Below, one piece after another: positions 35,032-45,713 of a DNA stretch of 64,000 nt. Position numbers and translations under genes: made by a program. This DNA is from Solimonas sp036405815. Its GTDB lineage: Bacteria; Pseudomonadota; Gammaproteobacteria; Nevskiales; Nevskiaceae. Each line of letters begins with the position of its first letter. Position 1 is the first letter of the stretch. The DNA lies in the NCBI GenBank assembly GCA_036405815.1, contig DASWWX010000054.1, positions 1-64,000 of the forward strand, read 5' to 3'. The notes under the pieces were generated by a model. The model ran no database searches. It saw only the letters and a list, made by a program, of their open reading frames with translations, and had not been told where the DNA came from.

Positions 35032-37218
35032 ATGCGCAAGTCGAGCACGCTGCTGGCGGCGATGGCGGTATCCGTATTGCTGTCCGCCTGCGGCAGTTCC
35101 AGTTCCACCGGGTCGCTGATCGATCCGCCCACCACGCCGGGTGCCGCGCCGCAGACGCGGTTTGACCTCGCCAACCGCTGCTTTGCGGTCAAGGCGCTCG
35201 ACAGTGGCCAGTTCATCGCGCGCAACGGTGTCGACTATCGGGCGACGGCCGCGACGGCCGAAGCCGCCGAGCGCTTCTACATGAAGCCGACCGCGCTGGG
35301 CGATTACCTGTTCTATGCCAAGGATCGCCGCTTGATGGCGGTCGGCAGCGACGCGACGATCGCGGCGACGTCGGCGTCTGATGCGTCCAACTGGACCATC
35401 GACACGACCGCCCCCGGCCGTTACACGATCGTGCTGAAAACCGATGGGGCCACCCCGCCGGCGCTGGGCGCGGGCTCGTCCTCCACCGAGTTCGCCTTTG
35501 TGCCGGCGGACGGTTGCACGCCCTATCCGGAAATCTCGACCGACAGCGTCGGCTCGACCTACAAGGGCCGCGGCGTGGATCAGCCGGTGGTCGGCTTCGC
35601 CGAGGTGCACACGCACATGGCGATGGGCCACGAGATGTCGGACGGTTCGCTGGGTGTCGGGCCTGCCGCCGGCGGCGTGCTGTACGGCCAGATGTACCAC
35701 CGCTTCGGCGTGCCGCACGCGCTGGAGGATTGCGCGGCGTATCACGGTCCGCAGGGCTCGCGCGATCCCGAGGCGCTGATCCTCGATCTGACGCCGCTGA
35801 CGCTGCACGACACTGAAGGCTGGCCGCACTTCATCGATTGGCCGGCCTACAACTCGCAGCTGCACCAGGCGATGTACTACAAGTGGGTCGAGCGCGCGTG
35901 GAAGTCGGGCCTGCGCATCATGGTTTCGGAAGGCACCAACATCGCGGCGCTGTGCGAGGTCGCGCGCATCTACGCGACCACCATCAATCCGGTGGCGGCG
36001 ACCTACGACTGCAACGACATGAGCCTGGGTATCAACCAGGTGAAGTACCTGAAGACGCTGCAGGACTACGTCGATGCGCAGGAAGGCGGGCCGGGCAAGG
36101 GCTGGTTCCGCATCGTTGGCGATCCGGCTGAGGCGCGCCGCGTCATCAACGAGGGCAAGCTCGCCGTCGTGCCGGGCCTGGAGTTCTCCAACATCTTCAA
36201 CTGCACCAGCCGCACGCTGCTCGGTCTCGGCGAGCAGGTCGGATGCACCCGTGAGGACATCGATCGCCAGATCGACGAGGTTTGGGAGCTGGGCGTGCGC
36301 GAGCTGTTCCCGTACCACGACGTCGACAGCGCGCTTGGCGGCACCGGCATCTTCAACGGCGACGTGCTGAACCTGGTCGGCTTCTGGGGCACGGGGCACT
36401 TCTGGGAGACCTACGACTGCCCGGACGGCGGTGAAGGTGAGACCTACTTCTACAACGCGGGCGCCGTGATGACGACGGCCATTCCCGGCACCGGTAACGA
36501 TCCGCTGACGCAGATCGTGCTCGGTGCGCTGAACGGCACCGCGCCGCTGTATCCGGCTGGTCGTCGCCAGTGCAACGCGCGCGGCATGACCGAACTGGGC
36601 CGCTATGCGGTGCAGAAGTTGATGGAGAAGAAGTTCGTCATCGACATCGACCACGCCGAGCTGTCGATCAAGAGCGACATGATCGAGATGGCCAAGGCGC
36701 AGAATCCGCCGTATCCGCTGATCTCGGCACATGGCGGTCACGGTGGCATTTCCATCGAGCAGGCCAAGGACATCCTGGCGATCGGCGGCCTGATCTATCC
36801 GTTCAAGCCTAACGGCAGGGGCCACGTCGAATTCATGCAGAAGCTCAAGCCGGTGTGGGATGCGGCACGTCCCGGCGAGCCGATGGCGGTGGGGTACGGC
36901 ATGGACGCCAACGGCATCGCTGATCGCTCGCCGCCGCGCGGTGCCACCGACAAGCCGGTGCAGTATCCGTTCACGCTGTTCCAGGGCGAGGACTGGGGTC
37001 CGCAGTTCGCGGGCTTCGCGCCGCTGACCTTCAACCTGCAGACGGTGCCGGAGAGCGGCAAGACCTGGCACGTCGACGAGGTCGGCACCGCGCACTACGG
37101 CATGGTCGCCGACTACGTCGAGGAGATTCGTCTTGAAGGCGGTCGCGAGGCGCTGGATGCGCTCTACAACTCCGCCGAAGCGTATCTGCGGATGTGGGAG
37201 CAAACCGTTAATCGCTGA
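35032..37218 (+). CDS. Lipoprotein, M19 dipeptidase-like amidohydrolase
   Basis: 728 residues. GGTGGAG lies about 4 nt before the ATG at 35032; the GTG at 35023 is part of that site. A signal peptide ends in lipobox LSAC. Residues about 45-165 are a beta-rich domain I do not recognise. The rest looks like a divergent metal-dependent hydrolase: GFAEVHTHMAMGHEM (first metal HxH), SEGTNIAALCE, VIDIDHAELS, PLISAHGGHGG and VGYGMDANGI. These sit where renal-dipeptidase (M19) proteins carry DxH, the DxSH strand, SHS and GSDFDG. Substrate unknown. Five bp separate it from the cupredoxin gene. Confidence 0.6.
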   Translation: MRKSSTLLAAMAVSVLLSACGSSSSTGSLIDPPTTPGAAPQTRFDLANRCFAVKALDSGQFIARNGVDYRATAATAEAAERFYMKPTALGDYLFYAKDRRLMAVGSDATIAATSASDASNWTIDTTAPGRYTIVLKTDGATPPALGAGSSSTEFAFVPADGCTPYPEISTDSVGSTYKGRGVDQPVVGFAEVHTHMAMGHEMSDGSLGVGPAAGGVLYGQMYHRFGVPHALEDCAAYHGPQGSRDPEALILDLTPLTLHDTEGWPHFIDWPAYNSQLHQAMYYKWVERAWKSGLRIMVSEGTNIAALCEVARIYATTINPVAATYDCNDMSLGINQVKYLKTLQDYVDAQEGGPGKGWFRIVGDPAEARRVINEGKLAVVPGLEFSNIFNCTSRTLLGLGEQVGCTREDIDRQIDEVWELGVRELFPYHDVDSALGGTGIFNGDVLNLVGFWGTGHFWETYDCPDGGEGETYFYNAGAVMTTAIPGTGNDPLTQIVLGALNGTAPLYPAGRRQCNARGMTELGRYAVQKLMEKKFVIDIDHAELSIKSDMIEMAKAQNPPYPLISAHGGHGGISIEQAKDILAIGGLIYPFKPNGRGHVEFMQKLKPVWDAARPGEPMAVGYGMDANGIADRSPPRGATDKPVQYPFTLFQGEDWGPQFAGFAPLTFNLQTVPESGKTWHVDEVGTAHYGMVADYVEEIRLEGGREALDALYNSAEAYLRMWEQTVNR

Positions 37219-37223
37219 GACGG

Positions 37224-37703
37224 ATGGCTCCGGTGAGGGTCAGCGTCTTTGTTTTCATCGCGGGGGTCCTGCTGGCCGGGCTCTGGTCGTTGCTGCGACC
37301 GTTGCCCCCACAGACCGTGGCACCGCAGGCGCCCGCGACGACGACCGTCGCTGTCGCGGATTCATCCGCGCCGGCTGTGGCTGTAGAAGTCGCACCGACG
37401 ACGCCGATGCCGTCATCAGCCCCCGTGCCGGAGCCGCAGCGGCTCCGGATCGACGTGGCGCCGCCAGCGGGTGCGGCGCCCGCCGTGTCGGTGTTGCGGG
37501 TGCAGGCGGGCGAGACGGTGGAATTGACCGTGGTCAGCGAACGCGACGACGAATTGCACCTGCACGGTTACGACCTGACGCTGGATCTGCGCGCCGGTGA
37601 ACCTGGCACGCTGCGCTTCGTGGCCGAGCATGCCGGTCGTTTCGAGATCGAGCTGCATCGCGGTCATGCGCAGATCGGTGTCCTCGAAGTCCTGCCGCGC
37701 TGA
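37224..37703 (+). CDS. Membrane-anchored cupredoxin-like protein
   Basis: 159 residues. One N-terminal hydrophobic helix (VFVFIAGVLLAGLWSLL) without a clear cleavage site suggests an inner-membrane anchor. A Pro/Ala/Thr-rich linker to about residue 70 follows, then a single beta domain (VQAGETVELTVVSERDDELH to the end). The domain has HLHGYDL and ELHRGHAQIG, a His-rich metal-site candidate, but no Cys, so it cannot be a blue-copper site. The EfeO-N/cupredoxin_1 type is the closest fit I know. It lies between the M19-like and polytopic membrane genes and is probably co-expressed with both. Confidence 0.65.
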   Translation: MAPVRVSVFVFIAGVLLAGLWSLLRPLPPQTVAPQAPATTTVAVADSSAPAVAVEVAPTTPMPSSAPVPEPQRLRIDVAPPAGAAPAVSVLRVQAGETVELTVVSERDDELHLHGYDLTLDLRAGEPGTLRFVAEHAGRFEIELHRGHAQIGVLEVLPR

Positions 37704-39171
37704 GTCGGGCTGGCCGGCGTTCGCCGCCGGCCTGCTGGCGCTGACGCTCGCGTCTCCGGCCGCGGCGCACTCCTTCGGCCGCATCTACACGCTGCCGGTG
37801 CCGTTCTGGATGTACGCTTGGGGCGGCGCCGCAGCACTGCTGCTCTCGTTTCTGGTCGTCGGCTGGTTCGCCACCGCGCCGGCCGGCGCAAAGCCGGTGC
37901 GCAGCCTTGATCTGACCGACAGCCGGCTGATGCGTGGCGTGCGGCGCCTGCATCTGCCCACGCTGCTGCGCGGCCTGGCGCTGATCGCGCTGTTGCTGTG
38001 CGTGCTGACCGGCTACTTCGGTACGCGCGATCCCTACCGCAACTTCAACATGACTTTCTTCTGGGTCGTGTTCGTACTGGGTTTCGCTTATCTCACCGCG
38101 CTGATCGGCAATCTCTACGTGCTGCTCAATCCGTGGCGGGTGCTCGCGGATTTGATCGGCAGGGTCTGGCGCGGCTTCACGAAAGGGCGGCTGCGGTATC
38201 CGCGCGGGCTCGCCTACTGGCCGGCGCTGGTGCTGTACCTGCTGTTCATCTGGGTGGAGCTGTTCGCGCACACGCGACCGCTGTCGCTGGCGCAGTGGCT
38301 GATCGGTTACAGCGCGGTGAATCTGGTCGCGGTCTACGTGTTCGGCGCGGCGGCCTGGTTCCGTTACGGCGAATTCTTCGCGGTGTTCCTGCGGCTGCTG
38401 GCCTTGATGGCGCCGCTGCACTACGAACGGGATGCGGAGACCGGCGCGGGCCGTCTGCGCCTGCGCGCCCCGTTCACGGGACTGCTGGAGTCGCGCGCCG
38501 AGTCCTGGAGCCTGCTGATCTTCATCCTGTTCATGCTGTCGTCGACGGCCTTCGACGGTCTGCGCGCGACGGTGCCGTGGTTCAAGCTGTTCTGGTTCGA
38601 CCCCACCGGTTACCTGACGCAGTGGATGGGCAAGCCGCCGATCCATGCCTTCATCGAACTGCGGCCCTGGTATCTGGCCTACGAGACACTGTGCCTGCTA
38701 CTGTCGCCGTTCCTGTATCTGGCGATCTACCTGTTCTTCATCCTGCTGACGCGCCTGTTCGCATGGCGGCAGGTGGGTTTTCGCGAACTGGCGCTGGGCT
38801 TTGCGTTCTCGCTGCTGCCGATTGCGCTGGTCTACCACGTCACACACTACTACACGCTGCTGCTGACCCAGGGCGTGAAGATCGTGAGCCTGCTGTCCGA
38901 TCCGTTCGGGCGCGGCTGGAACCTGTTCGCCACCGCCGGCCTGTTCCGCGCGCCGATCCTGCCGGACCTGAAATGGGTCTGGCACACGCAGGTCGCGCTG
39001 ATCGTCTTCGGTCACATCGTCAGTGTCTGGGTTGCGCACGTCGAAGCGCTGCGGTTGTTTCCGACGCGACGCTCGGCAATCCTCAGCCAGATTCCGATGC
39101 TGTTCCTGATGGTGGCGTTCACCACCTTCGGGCTGTGGATTCTGGCGCAGCCGATTCAAGAAGGGCGCTGA
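37666..39171 (+). CDS. Polytopic membrane protein, possible FedB-like family
   Basis: 501 residues from the ATG at 37666; a GTG at 37678 is an alternative. Either start overlaps the cupredoxin gene. The N terminus is a signal-like stretch ending SPAAA before HSFGRIYTLPVPFWMYAWG, then about 10-12 membrane helices. Charged loops hold conserved-looking motifs (FGTRDPYRNFN, LLNPWRVLADLIGR, PLHYERDAETG, WFKLFWFDP). I recall a similar start (HGxxxRxDLPxP) in proteins annotated as fenitrothion-hydrolase FedB-like; that link is from memory and weak. Function unknown. Its 3' end overlaps the next, convergent gene by 16 bp. Confidence 0.6.
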   Translation: MRRSVSSKSCRAESGWPAFAAGLLALTLASPAAAHSFGRIYTLPVPFWMYAWGGAAALLLSFLVVGWFATAPAGAKPVRSLDLTDSRLMRGVRRLHLPTLLRGLALIALLLCVLTGYFGTRDPYRNFNMTFFWVVFVLGFAYLTALIGNLYVLLNPWRVLADLIGRVWRGFTKGRLRYPRGLAYWPALVLYLLFIWVELFAHTRPLSLAQWLIGYSAVNLVAVYVFGAAAWFRYGEFFAVFLRLLALMAPLHYERDAETGAGRLRLRAPFTGLLESRAESWSLLIFILFMLSSTAFDGLRATVPWFKLFWFDPTGYLTQWMGKPPIHAFIELRPWYLAYETLCLLLSPFLYLAIYLFFILLTRLFAWRQVGFRELALGFAFSLLPIALVYHVTHYYTLLLTQGVKIVSLLSDPFGRGWNLFATAGLFRAPILPDLKWVWHTQVALIVFGHIVSVWVAHVEALRLFPTRRSAILSQIPMLFLMVAFTTFGLWILAQPIQEGR

Positions 39172-39959
39172 CGTCCGTCGCGCGGCGCGGCGGCTTGATG
39201 CGCGAGCTGCGTCGCCAGCAGGCCGGTGGCGACGCCGCCGAGCAGCGATGGCAGCAGCGCGTAGTAGCCCAGCGCCTGCATCGTGTGGCCGAGAATTAGG
39301 AAGAACACGCCGAAGCCGATCAATCCCGTCAGGAAGCCGCGCAAGGTCAGCAGCAGCGCGTCGCGGCCGGCGGTGACGAAGGTGAAGGCGGGAATCACGA
39401 CCGCGGCGACCGGTGCGCCGGACAGCAGGCCGGTGAACTGTGGCCCGATCAGCTCGGTGGCCGTGGTCAGGCTCACGACCAGCACGGCCGCTGCGGCCAT
39501 GCGGGCGAGCAGCTCCACCGGCGGCAGGTGCACGCGCGGCGGTAGCGTCGCGGGTTTGGGCAGCATATAACGCGCCGCGATCCACAGACCGGGCAGGGCG
39601 GCGAGGCCGAGCCATGCCGACTGCGCATGGCCGCTCAGGTCGATCAGCAGCGCGGTGCCGAGATAGCAGAGCCAGCCGAAGGGAATCGCCGTGTACCAGC
39701 GCAGCCGCGCGCTGACCCAGCCGACGACGAGCATGTAGACGATGTTGCCCCAGAGCCCGGCCGGTGCGGCGAGCGCCGCGGGTTCGGCGTAGTCGGTGCC
39801 GTGGCTCAGCCACACCGCGAGGATCACGGGCGCGCCCACCAGCGGCAGACCGCCCATCAGGCCGGCGACGTTCGGCCCCCAGCGTCGTCCGGCGAGGCTC
39901 GCCAGGCCGATCAGCAGCGGTGCCGCGAACAGCTTCACCCCCCAGGCGGCGCTCAACAT
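39156..39959 (-). CDS. Multi-pass membrane protein at the end of the suf operon
   Basis: 267 residues with about eight hydrophobic helices and two similar halves (GLMGGLPLVGAPVILAVW in the first, GLLSGAPVAAVVIPAFTFV in the second), so it may be an internal duplication. I do not recognise a named family. It starts 4 bp after the sufS stop on the same strand, so it is probably co-transcribed with the suf genes. The link to Fe-S assembly is positional only. Confidence 0.65.
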   Translation of the reverse strand: MLSAAWGVKLFAAPLLIGLASLAGRRWGPNVAGLMGGLPLVGAPVILAVWLSHGTDYAEPAALAAPAGLWGNIVYMLVVGWVSARLRWYTAIPFGWLCYLGTALLIDLSGHAQSAWLGLAALPGLWIAARYMLPKPATLPPRVHLPPVELLARMAAAAVLVVSLTTATELIGPQFTGLLSGAPVAAVVIPAFTFVTAGRDALLLTLRGFLTGLIGFGVFFLILGHTMQALGYYALLPSLLGGVATGLLATQLAHQAAAPRDGRQRPS

Positions 39960-39963
39960 CGCG

Positions 39964-41181
39964 TCAGCCGAACAGCTTGCGGACCTTCAGCAGCGCGGCG
40001 ACGAGCTGGTCGATGTCGTCGCGGTCGTTGTACACCGCGAGCGAGGCACGGGCGGTGGCCGGCACGCCGAAGCGTTCCATCAGCGGCATCGTGCAGTGAT
40101 GGCCGGTGCGGATCGCGACGCCCTCCATGTCGAGGATCGAGCCGATGTCCTGCGGATGCGCGTCGTCCATGACGAAGGACAGGATGCCGGCCTTGTGCGC
40201 CGCGGTGCCGATCGGGCGCAGGCCCGGCACTTCCGCCAGCCGCTGCGTGCCGTATTCGAGCAGGTCGTGTTCGTGTGCGATGACCTTGTCTAAGCCGAGT
40301 GCATCGAGCCAGTCGATCGCCGCGGCGCAGCCGATCGCGCCGGCCATGTCCGGCGTGCCCGCCTCGAACTTGTACGGCACCTCGTTCCAGGTGCTGCCGG
40401 AAAACGCGACCGTGCGGATCATGTCGCCGCCGCCCTGCCACGGGTCCATTGCTTCCAGGTGTGCGCGCTTGGCCACCAGTGCGCCGAAGCCGGTGGGACC
40501 GTAGAGCTTGTGCGACGAGAACGCGTAGAAGTCGACGTCGAGCGCCTGCATGTCGACCGGCAGGTGCGCGATGCCCTGGGCGCCGTCGACCAGCACGGGA
40601 ATGCCGCGCGCATGCGCCTCGCGCACGAGGTCGGCGACCGGGTTGATCGTGCCGAGCGTGTTGGAGATCTGCGCGACGGCGACCAGTTTCGTGCGCGGCG
40701 ACAGCAGCTTTTTCCAGGCGTCGAAATCCAGACTGCCGTCGTCCAGCACCGGCGCGGCGACGGTCGTGGCGCCGGCCAGCTGCCAGGGCACGATGTCCGA
40801 GTGGTGCTCCATGCCGGTCAGCAGGACTTCGTCGCCCGGCTGGATGCGCGGCTGCAGGTAGCTGCGTGCGACGAGGTTGATCGCCTCGGTCGTGCCGCGC
40901 GTGAACACCACTTCCTCGCGGGCGGCGTTGACGAAGGCGGCGATGCGGTCGCGCGCGGCTTCGTACTGCGTCGTCGCGCGCTCGGCGAGTTCGTGCACGG
41001 CGCGGTGCACGTTGGCGTTCGACGTGCGGTAGTAGCGGTCGATCGCCTGCAGCACCGCTTCCGGCTTCTGCGTCGTTGCCGCGTTGTCCAGGTAAGCGAG
41101 GCGTTTCCCGCCGCGCGTCGTCTGCTGCAGGATCGGGAACTGTGCGCGGATCGCCGCGACGTCGAGCGATGCCTGGCTCAT
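39964..41181 (-). CDS. sufS: Cysteine desulfurase SufS
   Basis: A 405-residue PLP enzyme that takes sulfur from cysteine for Fe-S cluster assembly. Seen: YLDNAATTQKP near the start, EHHSDIVPWQ, VDGAQGIAHLPVDMQ, FSSHKLYGPTG with PLP Lys225, and IRTGHHCTMPLM carrying the persulfide Cys of the SufS (group II) type. Its start overlaps the sufD stop (ATGA). SufE or SufU, the usual sulfur acceptor, is not in this window. Confidence 0.96.
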   Translation of the reverse strand: MSQASLDVAAIRAQFPILQQTTRGGKRLAYLDNAATTQKPEAVLQAIDRYYRTSNANVHRAVHELAERATTQYEAARDRIAAFVNAAREEVVFTRGTTEAINLVARSYLQPRIQPGDEVLLTGMEHHSDIVPWQLAGATTVAAPVLDDGSLDFDAWKKLLSPRTKLVAVAQISNTLGTINPVADLVREAHARGIPVLVDGAQGIAHLPVDMQALDVDFYAFSSHKLYGPTGFGALVAKRAHLEAMDPWQGGGDMIRTVAFSGSTWNEVPYKFEAGTPDMAGAIGCAAAIDWLDALGLDKVIAHEHDLLEYGTQRLAEVPGLRPIGTAAHKAGILSFVMDDAHPQDIGSILDMEGVAIRTGHHCTMPLMERFGVPATARASLAVYNDRDDIDQLVAALLKVRKLFG

Positions 41182-42275
41182 TGCAATGCTTCCATCTGCT
41201 CGCCGCCCGGCAACTGGCGCAGCAGGCGCTTGGTGACGCGCTCGCGCACGCCGTCAGGACGGATGTGGCGCAGCACCTCGTGCGCGAATGTGCAGGTCAG
41301 CAGCGTGCGGGCGAGCGCTTCCGGCACGCCGCGCGAGCGCAGGTAGAACATCGCTTGGTCGTCGAGCTGGCCGAAGGTCGCGCCGTGCGCGCACTTGACG
41401 TCGTCGGCGTAGATCTCCAGTTCCGGCTTGGCGTTGATCTCGGCGCCCGGCGACAGGATCAGGTTGGCGACGCGCTGCTCGGAGTCGGTCTTCTGCGCGT
41501 CCTTGTGCACGCGGATCATGCCGTTGAACACCGCATGCGCCTGGTCGCGGGCGATGCCGCGGAAGGATTCGCGGCTGATGCAGTGCGGCGCGCGGTGCTC
41601 GATCCAGGTGTGGTTGTCGACGTGGCCCTTGCCGACCGGCGCGTACAGGCCGTGCAGGTACACGCTGGCACCCGGCTCGGCGAGGTCGACGTGCAGGTCG
41701 TGGCGCGACAGCTTGCCGCCGAGATCGACGGTGACGACGTCGGCACAGGCGTCGCGCGCCACGCGCAGCTTCACGCGCGTCAGGCGGTGCGCATCGGCAC
41801 CGGCGTCGCTGATGCGGATCAGATGCAGACGGCTGCCGGCCTCGAGTTCGATGTCGGCGAAGATCGTCTGGAACGGCATGTCGCCGGAGGTGTTGAGAAT
41901 CAGCGTCGCCTCGGCGCCGCGTTCGAGCTTCAGGCGATGGCGCTGGTGCGCGCGGTTCTCGGGGCGCAGCGGTTCTTCGAGTTTCGTGTTCGCGGCAATA
42001 CTGCGGTCGAGCCCGCCGGCGGCAAAGGCGCGGTTCAGCGCATCGAGGCTATCGGCGAAGCTCTCGATGCCCATCTGCGTCGCGTCGGCATCCGGACGCA
42101 GCGCTTCGCTGGTCAGCGCACTCAGCGGGGCAAGGTCGGTGTACTGCCAGTCTTCCAGCGTGTTCGGCGGCAGGCCCTGTTCGAGGAAGGCGTAGAGCGC
42201 GGCGCGGCGCGCGGGCGTGCGCGCGGCCTCGGGCAGCGCATCGAAAGCGCTGCGGAAATGTTCGAGCGTCGCCAT
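41178..42275 (-). CDS. sufD: Fe-S cluster assembly protein SufD
   Basis: A 365-residue scaffold subunit that pairs with SufB and SufC. Seen: an N-terminal helical part with LPPNTLEDWQYTDLAPL, a beta-helix core rich in regular strands, and the C-terminal motif DDVKCAHGATFGQLDDQAMFYLRSRGV, which is the SufB/SufD signature. The Cys in KCAHG is present. It lies 2 bp after the sufC stop and overlaps sufS, so the order is sufB-sufC-sufD-sufS. Confidence 0.94.
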   Translation of the reverse strand: MATLEHFRSAFDALPEAARTPARRAALYAFLEQGLPPNTLEDWQYTDLAPLSALTSEALRPDADATQMGIESFADSLDALNRAFAAGGLDRSIAANTKLEEPLRPENRAHQRHRLKLERGAEATLILNTSGDMPFQTIFADIELEAGSRLHLIRISDAGADAHRLTRVKLRVARDACADVVTVDLGGKLSRHDLHVDLAEPGASVYLHGLYAPVGKGHVDNHTWIEHRAPHCISRESFRGIARDQAHAVFNGMIRVHKDAQKTDSEQRVANLILSPGAEINAKPELEIYADDVKCAHGATFGQLDDQAMFYLRSRGVPEALARTLLTCTFAHEVLRHIRPDGVRERVTKRLLRQLPGGEQMEALQ

Positions 42276-42277
42276 GA

Positions 42278-43036
42278 TCAGGCGGCCTGTCCCACCGAAT
42301 TCTGCAACCAGCCGTAGCCCTTCTCTTCGAGTTCGCGTGCCAGATCCGGACCGCCGGACTTGACGATGCGGCCGCCGGCGAGCACGTGCACGAAGTCCGG
42401 CTGCACATAGTCGAGCAGGCGCTGGTAGTGCGTGACCAGCAGCACCGCGCGTTCTTTCGAGCGCATCAGGTTGATGCCGTCGGAAACGATCTTCAGCGCG
42501 TCGATGTCCAGGCCCGAATCGGTTTCGTCGAGCACCATCAGCTTGGGTTCCAGCACCAGCATCTGGAGAATTTCGTTGCGCTTCTTCTCGCCGCCGGAGA
42601 AGCCCTCGTTGACGCCGCGCGACAGCATCGCGCTGTCCATCTTCATCTGCTTGACGCGGTGGCGCACCCAGGCGATGAAGTCGGCGGCCTCCAGTTCCTT
42701 CTCGCCGCGCGCCTTGCGCTGCGCGTTCAGCGCGGCCTTGAGGAACACCATGTTGGAGACGCCCGGAATCTCGACCGGGTACTGGAAGCCGAGAAAGATG
42801 CCCTTGGCGGCACGCTGTTCCGGGTCGAGTTCCAGCAGGTCCTCGTCGCCGAAGCGCACGCTGCCTTGCGTGACGGTGTAGTCCTCGTGGCCGGCGAGCA
42901 GTTTCGACAGGGTCGACTTGCCGGAGCCGTTGGGGCCCATGATGGCGTGGACTTCGCCGGCGTTGATGCGCAGGTCGATCCCCTTGAGGATGTCCTTTCC
43001 ATCAATACGAGCGTGCAGGTTCTGGATATCAAGCAT
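42278..43036 (-). CDS. sufC: SufC, ATPase subunit of the SUF complex
   Basis: A 252-residue ABC-type ATPase that powers SufBCD. Seen: Walker A GPNGSGKST near 35-43; the signature FSGGEKKRNEIL; Walker B LMVLDETDSGLD; and the switch His in LLVTHYQRLL. The EKKR variant of the ABC signature is specific to SufC. There is no membrane domain, as expected for a cytosolic partner. It lies 44 bp after sufB. Confidence 0.96.
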   Translation of the reverse strand: MLDIQNLHARIDGKDILKGIDLRINAGEVHAIMGPNGSGKSTLSKLLAGHEDYTVTQGSVRFGDEDLLELDPEQRAAKGIFLGFQYPVEIPGVSNMVFLKAALNAQRKARGEKELEAADFIAWVRHRVKQMKMDSAMLSRGVNEGFSGGEKKRNEILQMLVLEPKLMVLDETDSGLDIDALKIVSDGINLMRSKERAVLLVTHYQRLLDYVQPDFVHVLAGGRIVKSGGPDLARELEEKGYGWLQNSVGQAA

Positions 43037-43080
43037 GGTGGTCTGGCTCGGGCGTTGGCCCTGGCTATGGACAGTGTCGA

Positions 43081-44543
<1,463 letters not shown>

Positions 44544-44544
<1 letters not shown>

Positions 44545-44996
44545 CAGCGGGCCACCGTCGGATGGAAGTTCAGGGGGTGTTCGGTGCGGCGCATGTTGGT
44601 CGCGGCCATCTGCGCCAGGGTCACGGCTTCCAGCGCCTGGCGGATCGCGGTGTTGATCAGGCGGAAGTTGGCGCGCGCGGCGCAGTCGCGCTCGATCGTG
44701 CAACCGCCGCCATGGGTCGCGCAGTCGGTGACCGAGATCGGGCCTTCCAGCGCGCCGATCACGTCGGCCACCGAGATCCGCTCCGGGCTGCGGGCCAGGC
44801 GGTAACCGCCGTGGGCGCCGCGCAGCGACTCCAGTAGCCCGCCGCGCGCCAGCGTTTTCAATAGCTTGGCGACGGTCGGGACGGGGATGTGGGTGCGCTC
44901 GGCGAGTTCCACACCGGTGTGGACCCGCTCCGGCGCGGTGGCGACGGCCGTCATCAGCACGGTCGCGTAATCGGCGAGTTTGGAAAGGCGCAGCAT
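44544..44996 (-). CDS. Rrf2 family SUF operon regulator
   Basis: A 150-residue winged-helix repressor of the Rrf2/IscR family and first gene of the suf operon, so autoregulation is expected. Seen: MLRLSKLADYATVLM at the start; IPVPTVAKLLKTLARGGLLE (recognition helix); RGAHGGYRLAR (wing); and three Cys at 92, 99 and 105, spaced C-x6-C-x5-C. IscR carries C-x5-C-x5-C, so a [2Fe-2S] cluster is likely but the loop is one residue longer. It belongs to the SUF-associated regulator group. ATG at 44996; a TTG directly before it is less likely. Confidence 0.92.
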
Positions 44997-45024
44997 CAAT
45001 CAAGACCAGATCGGTACGGATTGG

Positions 45025-45053
45025 ATTTTACGGAGTGCGCTGCGATAGGGCAA
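45025..45053 (-). promoter_or_regulatory. Predicted suf operon promoter
   Basis: On the minus strand, TTGCCC (-35, 45048-45053), a 17-bp spacer and TAAAAT (-10, 45025-45030), with 28 bp to the regulator ATG. The flanking 170 bp is clearly more AT-rich than the genes around it and contains an 8-bp palindrome ATAGCTAT at 45100-45107. Confidence 0.6.
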
Positions 45054-45169
45054 TTGATATGGAAAAGCTATTGGGGTCCTGAGGGATGGATGCCTCTGTA
45101 TAGCTATCCAGTGGGGTGGGTTTTGCGAGCGCCAAATGGTTTATCGCTATTCGTTAGACTTTCTGAGTA

Positions 45170-45628
45170 ATGAACCCGCCTACCGATATCGACTGGGACG
45201 TCGACGCTCCGCATCTGGAGCGCGTTGTCGTCGGGCCCGAGCATCTGGACCGCTTCGGCCACACCAACAACGTCATGTACCTGTCGTGGCTGGAAAAGGT
45301 GGCCTGGAGTCATTCGGTCAGCCTGGGCCTGGATTTCGACGATTACGAGAGGCTGGGCGCCGGCTGCGTCGCGCGCCGCCATGAACTCGATTACCTCGCG
45401 CCGACCTTCGCCGGCGACGAACTGTGGCTGGCGACCTGGGTGCACGAGAACGACTTCCGCCTGAGCATGTGGCGCCGCTACCAGATCGTGCGTGCTGGCG
45501 ATCGCAAGACCGTGCTGCGCGGCCAGACGCAGTGGGTGTGCGTCGACATGAAGAGCGGCAAGCCGCGGCGCATGCCGCCGGAATTCCAGGCCTACAAGCC
45601 CTGGCCACAGCGCGAGGCCGGCGGCTGA
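45170..45628 (+). CDS. Acyl-CoA thioesterase, hotdog fold
   Basis: 152 residues of the 4HBT/YbgC type. The motif DRFGHTNNVMYLSWLEKVAW near residues 27-46 is the catalytic-loop and central-helix signature, with the acidic residue before the RFGHTNN turn as the likely catalyst. HELDYLAPTFAGDELWLATWV follows as the long central strand. It probably hydrolyses acyl-CoA in the cytosol; chain length is unknown. It is divergent from the suf operon across an AT-rich gap and shares a hairpin terminator region with the TonB receptor gene downstream. Confidence 0.88.
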   Translation: MNPPTDIDWDVDAPHLERVVVGPEHLDRFGHTNNVMYLSWLEKVAWSHSVSLGLDFDDYERLGAGCVARRHELDYLAPTFAGDELWLATWVHENDFRLSMWRRYQIVRAGDRKTVLRGQTQWVCVDMKSGKPRRMPPEFQAYKPWPQREAGG

Positions 45629-45629
45629 G

Positions 45630-45668
45630 AAAACGAAAAGGCCGCTGCGGGAATGCCGCACCGGCCTT
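45630..45668 (-). terminator. Terminator of the TonB receptor gene, also downstream of the thioesterase
   Basis: AAGGCCG (45638-45644) pairs with CGGCCTT (45662-45668), with an inner TGCGG/CCGCA stem. On the minus strand it is followed by TTTTCGTTTT, so it works best for the receptor gene, 46 nt after that stop. It also lies just after the thioesterase stop on the plus strand. Confidence 0.75.
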
Positions 45669-45713
45669 GATGCTCATCAGCGTTGGGCGTGCAGGCTTGG
45701 CCTGCGCCTCGCC

